In this document: positions 1 through 6,291 of the stretch, piece by piece
Layout of the letters: each line of letters opens with the position of its first letter
How positions within the stretch are numbered: position 1 is the stretch's first letter
Assembly (NCBI RefSeq): GCF_000186865.1
Contig: NW_008705636.1
Coordinates: forward strand, 1-14,416
Origin: Aureococcus anophagefferens
Lineage: Eukaryota; Sar; Pelagophyceae; Pelagomonadales; Pelagomonadaceae
Reading direction: 5' to 3'
DNA length: 14,416 bases
Program-made: the position numbers and the translations under genes
Notes under the pieces: generated by a model
Databases searched by the model: none
Told to the model about the DNA's origin: nothing
What the model saw: only the letters and a program-made list of their open reading frames with translations

Positions 1-681
1 TTCTGTGAAGTAAAATCTGCAGAGGATCTCAGCCTTACTGATCGCGTTGCCTGTTTTTATCATGGTAACTTTGGGCATACATTCCACGTCTGGGCTAGGT
101 TGGATCTGCATTTTTGAGTTCCGGGCTAGGATCACACCTAAGCCATGGTCGGTAATTGATCCTATGAGTTCCATGAACCGGCATCCGAGCATGAACGGTA
201 CACCTAAGTTAGGGACCACTTCGAACACGTACCACATCCACGTCCCGCCCAAGGAAAAGTAGACCGCTGTCCAGCCCCAGATTTTCTGTTTACCCCCGCA
301 ACTGCCATTTATGTCAGGTTTGTCCTTATATTGCTGGATCCCATACGTGAGCTCACGCGCGCACAATGTCTTAAAAAAGTGCTCGTCTATAAAAGCTCGG
401 TTACAACAAGAATCCCATAGCCCAGCGGCTACAATATCCCTGTCATTCCTGGAAAATTTAGCTGGCACCCAGGTGAGAGATGTGAACATCCTCTTTGTGG
501 GTGGCTGCAGCATTCCTTGCTGCTTCATTGTTTTCTCGATTACTTTCATTGACGTAGAGACATCCTCTCTGGCCAAGGTCTTAGCCATGTGGATGTCGTC
601 AGAAACCCAAGTGTTGGCGACTTCCGGTAGGGAGTCCCTTTCAAATGTGGTTCTGTTTTTGTAATCGAAAACTCCGCGTTG
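1..681 (-). pseudogene. Retrotransposon aspartic-protease region (Ty3/gypsy-like), partial
   Basis: The minus strand is open for 227 codons from a TAG at 684-682 to the window edge, with no stop. Its protein has the two halves of a retropepsin-like fold. The first half is a DSCCNRAFIDEHFF segment (DSCC encoded at 414-403) in the place of the D-S/T-G catalytic loop. About 70 residues later comes VPFMLGCRFMELIGSITDHG (around 200-145), matching the hydrophobic-hydrophobic-G-x-x-F-L 'flap/second half' pattern of clan AA proteases. These enzymes cut retroelement polyproteins. The glycine of the active triad is replaced by cysteine, which is atypical and may mean loss of activity. Reverse transcriptase would be expected beyond the left edge. 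The upstream gag-like part is in another frame (next entry), so the element is probably decayed. Domain assignment is by pattern, not by search. Confidence 0.55.
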
Positions 682-943
682 CTACTGGTGGGGCCTTACT
701 TTCCCGTGGAGACACTTTATAATTCTTCACACCGGGTTTCCATTCGCATGATGCGCTTCCTACATTGATGCTGGTTTTCTCAAGAAAGTACTTGGCATAC
801 AATCTTCTCTGGTGGTCCAATTGCAGCTCGTCTTCAAATTTTCTTGCTTGAAGCTGTATAGACATGATGTTGGAGTACAAGTGTTTACGTTCACCCACCC
901 TTTGTAGATACAAGACCACTGCGCTGCCAACTTCAAGCTAAGT
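641..943 (-). pseudogene. Gag-like N-terminal part of the same retroelement
   Basis: This minus-strand frame is open from just after a TAG at about 945-943 to a TGA at 643-641. It encodes roughly 100 charged, helix-prone residues (for example QARKFEDELQLDHQRRLYAK), followed by a proline/serine/lysine-rich linker (SPRESKAPPVAT). That suits the gag to protease linker of a retrotransposon. It has no ATG near its start: the first start-like codon is GTG at 919, and the open frame is preceded by an acceptor-like ACTTAG. It continues into the protease frame only after a frame change somewhere between 684 and 644. A strong-looking donor (AAAGTAAGG) lies at the junction, but no acceptor I could find restores the frame, so an indel is as likely as an intron. 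No zinc knuckle (CCHC) is visible. Confidence 0.4.
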
Positions 944-966
944 TAGTTATATATGAGTTACCTTAG

Positions 967-1239
967 GCCAGTCTCCCGCCACACCAGGCGTTCCGGTATG
1001 AGAAAATTGTCGATGAGCTACCTATGGAACAGGTGACTAACATGACAAGAAGCCTGCCTCCCTTATCTCGCGCCCAAGCCGCCCGGACAGGGTTCAAGTT
1101 ACGCGCCCAGGAAGTCCGGTGTATTCAAGCCGGAGTAGAGTTTGACATGGAGGCTGGCAAGGACCCGTTTGGAGATTCGGAAGACGAGGAGAGCTTACCT
1201 GACTATGACGAGACATATCAGGCGGAGCTGCTCCTCTGA
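967..1239 (+). CDS. Possible terminal exon, unknown acidic protein
   Basis: The frame opens directly after CCTTAG (acceptor-like, TAG at 964-966) and runs 90 codons to a TGA at 1237-1239. An internal ATG at 1024 gives a 71-residue version. The product ends in a strongly acidic tail (DPFGDSEDEESLPDYDETYQ), preceded by FRYEKIVDELPMEQV. The amino-acid mix is typical of real coding sequence, and the other frames here look random. No domain is recognised and no upstream exon was found. It sits head-to-head with the retroelement fragment and could belong to it, to the next gene, or be chance. Confidence 0.25.
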   Translation, partial: ASLPPHQAFRYEKIVDELPMEQVTNMTRSLPPLSRAQAARTGFKLRAQEVRCIQAGVEFDMEAGKDPFGDSEDEESLPDYDETYQAELLL

Positions 1240-1536
1240 CCCAGTCCAGCTCGGCATCACACCCGAGCACCTGGTCATTCTCTCTCGCCCGAGTGTAGCA
1301 GGAGATTCTAGGGTAATTCAAACATTACCATTGACTAGGAAGCTATGTTATTCCTAGGACATGTGTCACATCGTGCACGGCTCTGGACTCGGCCGAGGGG
1401 CTGCCGCACAGGCGTTGGACCTTACATGTACAACCTGAGGTGAATGTTCTCGAAATGGGCGCGGCGCCCCCGGCAGACGTCCTCCTGTATCAACGTGGCC
1501 CCTTGCGCGCAATTGGCGGATCATGTTGATCTTCAG
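1240..1536. other. Non-coding spacer upstream of the histidine-cluster gene
   Basis: No convincing reading frame is seen on either strand. Weak inverted repeats occur (GGTAAT/ATTACC at about 1314-1331 and CTAGGAA/TTCCTAG at about 1335-1358). The stretch ends in GATCTTCAG, a plausible splice acceptor for an upstream part of the next gene. No TATA box or spliced-leader relic was seen. Confidence 0.3.
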
Positions 1537-1616
1537 GACCCGGTACACTCGTTTCCATTGACTTACTGTCGGGAGGGCCCATTCCCGTCTCAAGTTCTAG
1601 AAGCCACACACAATTA

Positions 1617-3576
1617 ATGAAAATCCAATGGATTTCCCTGGCTGCACTTTCGTTACGATCGTTCTGTAGAGCCTTAAATCGTTTTGGTAATTATGGAATG
1701 CCCACGGGGGCTTATTCTTCTCTGTATGTGGATGACATTCATGACCTCCATGCCGCCTGTAACTGGAAATACGGTGATTTGAAACAAATGTTCCCTACAT
1801 TTATCATGAATCATTTTGAAACTACAGAAAAATATGACCGGTTTGAAGGGACTGATTACACCCCCTACAACTATCACAAGTATCCAAAGGACTCCTTCTG
1901 GGGCAGAAGGCTCAAAGCAGTGGATCTCTCGAGCACCCCAATACAAGGTGGAATCTGTGATGTGACACGTGCAAACAATCGTAGCGCCGATTGGAGATTC
2001 ATTCGCATAGGCCCCCTAACAAGCAAAGGAGGTTACGACTGGTGGCAATACGCCGGGCATAATGCCTTGAACATGAGTGACTTCACTAAGAGAGGCACGA
2101 TCGGTATTACTGGACATTACGTTGCCGGGATATCTGTAGAAAATAATCAGGTTTTGGAATATCCGCCCATCCATGTCCATCACATCCACCTGGTGCCGGA
2201 AAAGCCATATCTTCGTTATCAGTGGCCTTCAAAAGTCGAGTCATACACAGAGTTCATCAAAGCCATGAAGTTGAAAGCAGGTAGTGTAGACCAATATGTT
2301 CCAAATTATTTCGTAGAACAACACGGGGAGTGGGATCCGTGTGATATCACAGATCAGGTCTCCGGATGCTTTGCCGAGAGTGCACCGGATGGCTACACGC
2401 GTCTGATTGACATGGAGCTTGACCTCGAAGGCGAGGTGAATGATGCCAGAGAGCCACATGCATCAGCTTTGACTTGGTGGTTGGAGATTGGTATCGGCTG
2501 GACTTCTGAGCTTGCCGACCTCAAACCCTTGAGTTTCATGGTTTATGTGGAAGATCATATGCTGATATCAGCAGGTCATCAGTCCACGTACGAGAATTAC
2601 TACTGGGTTCCCACCGACAGGCAAACTTTGTCATACTATGAAGGTGTCATGCCCACTTCCGGCGCCCTAGTACGCATGAAGCACCATGATCATATGACAC
2701 TCATCAGAAAGACTTGGTTAGTAGCTGCCACAAAGTTAGAGCTCGATCTCATGGCCCTGCCACGAAATCAAGCAGGCGAGTGGATGCACTACAAACTAAC
2801 CACATGCACCTCGACAAATCCTTGGCTAAATAAGAAGCCGGAGTCAAACAACGAACCAGGAAAATGTCTGAATACTCGGGTGGCGACGACGGTGGATCTC
2901 GATGATCTTGGTTTCACAGACCTTGATGAGGTTGAAACATTTTTGAGAGCACGAATGCTGGTACTTCCAGGCATCGAGCCTCGTCTGATCTGTGAGTTGG
3001 TGCGCGGCCTGAAGGAAGATGTGCCTGATTATGGTGGATACAAATTTGATCGCAACTCTCCGCGTCCCTTGGTAGTACGCTCTTAGTCATTTTGCATATC
3101 ACCAAGTGGCTTTTGTCGTTTTAGGTGTTGGCAACATCACCTGCAGACCATGGCAGTTTAAGCGAGGAGATCACTTTACTTCAATCGCCTTTCACGAATT
3201 TCAAGCAGATGCCGTGGGTCCATGGTCTCCTGGTGACGTGGAACTGTTACCCATGCACAATCAGTGGAACATTATGTATACAGACTTGGACTACCCCGGT
3301 CAGTCCAACTATCGATTCTCTGCAGCTTTGTTTCGTGAAGCTATTGAGTCAGTTCCCGATGGCGCTGGACGAATACTATTGAAGCATATTCTTGAAACTG
3401 CCTGGTGGAATACCACTCCCCACCCAAATTCTGGAGTCTGGATTAAGTCATCAGCGATGCTTACTCAAATGATGTTAACCTCTGTATTTGCGCTCACGTT
3501 ATTTATCACGGCAGCCTTCTGTGCCCTTGTGGGTTTGATTTGCCTATTCAGTATGGTGAAGAGGAAGTTGGACTGA
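1617..3576 (+). CDS. Membrane-anchored histidine-cluster protein, copper monooxygenase/SURNod19-like (two exons)
   Basis: Exon 1 runs from ATG 1617 to about 3063 and exon 2 from 3125 to TGA 3574-3576, giving about 632 residues. Two histidine clusters stand out: HVHHIH (H186, H188, H189, H191) and HHDH (H356, H357, H359). This is the spacing expected of the two copper-binding halves of PHM/type II copper monooxygenase-like and SURNod19-like proteins. Exon 2 carries CRPWQFKRGDHF and ends with a hydrophobic helix (LTSVFALTLFITAAFCALVG) followed by KRKLD, so the body is probably extracellular or lumenal. The start is uncertain. The frame is open upstream to a TGA at 1527-1529, with an acceptor-like CTTCAG ending at 1536, and MKIQWISLAALSLRSFC could be a signal peptide. 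Frames join only with a phase-1 intron: 3064-3124 (61 nt, GTCCCT...TTTTAG) fits. The better-looking donor GTAGTA at 3072 breaks the frame with this acceptor. Confidence 0.6.
3064..3124 (+). other. Inferred 61-nt spliceosomal intron
   Basis: The upstream frame meets a stop at 3084-3086, while the coding pattern resumes one frame over, before 3125. Removing 3064-3124 (GT...TTTTAG, phase 1) joins the two frames at an arginine codon. Alternatives are a donor at 3034 (91 nt, also in phase) or GTAGTA at 3072 with an acceptor CAG at 3155-3156 (85 nt, phase 0). The last would delete the CRPW motif, so it is less attractive. Exon 2 begins with GT, so the border dinucleotide is repeated at both ends. 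Confidence 0.5.
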
Positions 3577-4038
3577 CAATATGATAACAATAGCTAAAGA
3601 TCTGCAGCGCAATACCTGCACATCTTGTTTGACACAGACACGAGGGCGTAGAGCCAATCAATCTTTTTTCGCCAAGGGAGCTACCCGAGAGGCTTACGAA
3701 GCAATTGCTAATGGTATCGCGTGGCCCCAGGACCGGCGCGAGCGTCCGCCCCACCGGCGGGCGTTCGCGAAGGACGGTGTCGGCCAGGCGTGCGCCTTGA
3801 CTTTTTTTTACCGTGCTAACGATAAAAAGAAGGGCACTACAATGGAAACATCACAGCATTTTTTAAATATGCCTTTCCAACTGAAGTCGACGAGCGCCCT
3901 TAAAACAAAAGTGGAAACATTACAAGACAACGCTGGCTGATTGTTACTGTAAGTGCTGAATGGGTTTGTTAAAAATTTCAACTAAAATTATTATCAAAGT
4001 TGCCCTTCAAAAAGATTTTTGATAAGGAAAACGTCTAT
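3577..4038. other. Spacer after the histidine-cluster gene, with hairpin
   Basis: This stretch lies between a plus-strand gene end and a minus-strand gene end. A 119-codon open frame (3581-3940) is present, but it shows no domain and crosses a hairpin, so I do not call it a gene. The hairpin at 3738-3750/3756-3768 pairs 13 bases, two of them G-U, around a CCACC loop. A near-repeat TGGAAACAT(C/T)ACA occurs at about 3843 and 3911. The region probably holds 3' untranslated and polyadenylation sequence of both neighbours. Confidence 0.35.
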
Positions 4039-4230
4039 TCAAAGTGTATTCTCACAACCTGCGTGACAGACTTCACCCAAGCCAGATGGTAGTTCACCGC
4101 AGAGTGGGCACGATTCAGTTAGAGGCTTATAGGCTTCAACAATTTCATCAGCCCATTCAAATTCAATACCGGAACAGACTTCCTTACCAATAGCATCATT
4201 CAGTTCATTGAGGTCGGGCCGTAAGGGCAA
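4039..4230 (-). CDS. Small cysteine-rich C-terminal exon, unknown
   Basis: This minus-strand open frame of 63 codons ends at a TGA (4041-4039). It contains ESCPLCGELPSGLGEVCHAGC, a C-x2-C then C-x3-C arrangement that could bind zinc, preceded by an acidic segment (GIEFEWADEIVEAYKPL). It has no ATG: it opens with TTG just after a TAA, and no clean acceptor precedes it. The cysteine spacing and residue mix look like real protein. It could be a last exon of the gene at 5284-4368, reached from a CAG|GTTCGG donor at 4391/4390, but the phases do not match any acceptor I can see. It may be a gene relic. Confidence 0.3.
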   Translation of the reverse strand: MPLRPDLNELNDAIGKEVCSGIEFEWADEIVEAYKPLTESCPLCGELPSGLGEVCHAGCENTL

Positions 4231-4367
4231 TTAAGATCATAATGTTCTCACCCGTTATTCCGAGAATATCGCCCCCTCGTTAAGCCAGCCGTTTAGTTGG
4301 CCGAAGCTGCCGCTGTAGCGGCATTGGCGGTGTTCGGGAAATCCCTGTCTTTGTGAATCTACTGCCT

Positions 4368-5284
4368 TCAATTCCCCCCTGGTGCCGAACCTGAATAAAC
4401 GGTCGACACTCGCTTCATCCGGTGAGCCTGAACGAGTGATTCTACTCTCTTAGTCTTCGTGTACGTCTTCGCCACCTTCCCATCTGCAGTCACAACTTCC
4501 CCAGTTTGTATCATGGTTCCTTCGTCGACGAACCAAGTATAGGATATGCAACTAAATCCAGCTTTGAGACTGCGACCTGAAACAATAGAATCTCATTGAC
4601 ATGACCTCGCAATAATTAGCTACACAACATATAACTTCGCTCGATGACAAGGTGCCGTTTCGTGTCGCAGCATATATGCGTCTCAGCGTGAGCAGGACGG
4701 TCTCTCTCCTTGACAACCAAGCTCCAGATGTCATCTTTAGGCTCGAAATGATCCCGAAACCTGAAGGCGCCCGAGGCGAGATCGACCTATGACTCTCCTT
4801 TGCTATGGCAGAATTCAGCTATTGACGCTGCTCTCCAGGAGCATTGGAGCAAAATAGTGACAGTTCTCCTAATAATATATTTTCCGTTGCTCTTGATCCA
4901 TTCAATCTGTACATTCTGACTGGCTAAGCCCCTTTTAATCAAGTGCTTGGTAGTTGAGCTCTTCAGATTCATAAGTGCTATTGTTGTATCTCGACTCTGT
5001 TGCTCTACAGAAGCAAATATTCCCTCATATAACTTTCTCAGGGGTGCGGTTGTGTCATCTACAAGCCGGAAAAAGAACTGTGGTAGGCGATATATTTCTT
5101 GAGGGAAAGTGCACAAAATTTCGACTTCATTCTCATTAGTGTCAGGATCTGGCTCCCCTCTTGATTCATCGACGAAAATGACGTTTCCAAGATCGATGCC
5201 ATCAGCCGAGATCGGCTCGTGCCTTCGCCTTCTACGAGCGTAACATCGATATGCATAATCACGCGCACAATTCATAATGAACAT
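4368..5284 (-). CDS. Three-exon gene, unknown protein of about 260 residues
   Basis: I read three exons on the minus strand: A 5284-4862 (ATG at 5284), B 4786-4636 and C 4576-4368 (TGA at 4370-4368). With introns of 75 and 59 nt the sum is 783 nt, in frame throughout. Exon A starts with a basic stretch (YARRRRRHEP), then an acidic one (DESRGEPDPDTNENEVE), then PQEIYRLPQFFFRLVDDTTA. Exon B contains FRFRDHFEPKDDIWSLVV. Exon C contains ISYTWFVDEGTMIQTGEVV, suggesting beta structure. No domain was recognised. The B-C intron is convincing (GTTATA...TATTGTTTCAG, phase 1). The A-B intron is weaker: the two exons share one frame, separated by a single TAG at 4789-4787, and the assumed donor is GTCACT. 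Alternatives are a donor at GTACAG further upstream or a true stop that ends the protein at 4787. A TTG codon at 5290 extends the frame, but the first ATG is preferred. Confidence 0.5.
4577..4635 (-). other. Inferred 59-nt intron
   Basis: On the minus strand the intron begins GTTATATG at 4635 and ends with the pyrimidine-rich TATTGTTTCAG at 4577. Removing it joins exon B (ending CGA A) to exon C (starting GT CGC) in frame. Stops lie in the exon B frame inside it, and an upstream TGA blocks the exon C frame. Exon C starts with GT, repeating the donor dinucleotide. Confidence 0.55.
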
Positions 5285-5548
5285 CGACAATTATAATGAA
5301 AGATATCTTTGTGTGGGATGGGTAACGCTTGTAGCTCTGCTCAGACTCCCGTGAGGCCGGGCCGGGCTTCTAGCTACGAGCCACAAACATGCACAACGAG
5401 CAGCTTCGCATGATCAGAATCGATACGGTGGTTGATGAGTTGAGGTTGACCGATAATATTAGGAACCGATCAACCAATCTTGATCCATCCGTGGTCTCTG
5501 TTATATTAAGGAAAGATACAAGATATAGAATGATATAGTTGTATTAGA

Positions 5549-5586
5549 AGCTGGGTGTTGCCTTTCAACATGGGCTCCACCCAGCT
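5549..5586. repeat. Inverted repeat, 9-bp perfect arms
   Basis: AGCTGGGTG at 5549-5557 pairs with CACCCAGCT at 5578-5586. An inner GCC/GGC pair extends the stem past a mismatch. It lies just downstream of the short frame ending at 5538 and could form an RNA hairpin in a 3' region. Confidence 0.6.
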
Positions 5587-5706
5587 CGGGGACTAGCCTA
5601 GTCTAGGACCCCCAGGAAAAGAGTAGGGCCGGCTGGATAGGAGAAGATTTGCATGGGGTGCGCTCCGGCGCACAATAATAGAAGAGGATGTCAGCGACAG
5701 ACGATA

Positions 5707-5724
5707 CTCGTACTCGAGTACGAG
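5707..5724. repeat. 18-bp perfect palindrome
   Basis: CTCGTACTCGAGTACGAG reads the same on both strands, centred on CTCGAG. With no loop it is more likely a dimeric protein binding site or chance than an RNA hairpin. No adjacent gene start is evident. Confidence 0.7.
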
Positions 5725-6169
5725 ATATATCTTCTGTCTCTAGGGATGGTTCTCAGGAGGAAGATTCTCCTGTATCTGCCCTACTGTCCTTATTCTCCCA
5801 TTTTCCTTATCACTGCAGTCTCATGTCCTCATGGGGCTGAGTTCAATCTCAAAGTCCCCACTCTAGTACATTCCTGCGCCCCGCACAAAGTGATGTGTAG
5901 ATAAGAGCCACACTTTGCGATTCTTACGGCAGGTTCAAAACAGATGACCCTGAACTACGGAACAGGAAAGGCACGACAGCCTACAGGATTTCAGGGCCTA
6001 TCCCAACTCCTGGTCGCCAGTAAAAACCATGACCCAAAAAATATAAGCCGCGCCACCCCGGACCCCGGGGAAGCGGCGAGCTGGGAGAGGACCACCACAA
6101 CCAGCAGTTTTATGATGGTCTAAACTCACTAACTCGTTACCGGAAACATATTGTACTGCCGTAAATGCA

Positions 6170-6291
6170 ATTATTGCAGCTCAGTCGATACTCGCTCCTT
6201 ATGCTCCTATCTGGCCGGCGCTGCTGAAGCAGCCCGCCGGCGAAATTCTTTCTGAGGAGGGGGCATAGGGTGGGTTGGAGCAGCGGCGGCC
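6170..6291 (+). repeat. Conserved leader of gene family, copy 1
   Basis: This 122-nt block upstream of the ATG at 6292 is nearly identical to 13743-13865. Similarity starts abruptly at ATTATTGCAGCTCAG and is near complete through GGGGGCATAGGGT. Inside is a hairpin: GCCGGC plus GCTGC, loop TGAA, then GCAGC, a CC bulge and GCCGGC (about 6214-6241). It is probably a 5' UTR or promoter shared by the family, or the 5' end of a mobile unit. Confidence 0.75.

Larger units (their letters stand above)
5285..6169. other. Gene-poor spacer with palindromes
   Basis: No gene is called. A short plus-strand frame at 5374-5538 (ATG 5389, 49 residues, starting after acceptor-like CTTCTAG) reads like protein (IRIDTVVDELRLTDNIRN) and could be a terminal exon, but it is unsupported. 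Other small frames near 5900-6123 are not distinguishable from chance. Inverted repeats are listed separately. Confidence 0.3.

Noticed and set aside
3581..3940. 119-codon frame starting 5 nt after the histidine-cluster gene.
   Set aside because: No motif, it crosses a hairpin, and composition changes along its length; more likely 3' untranslated sequence.
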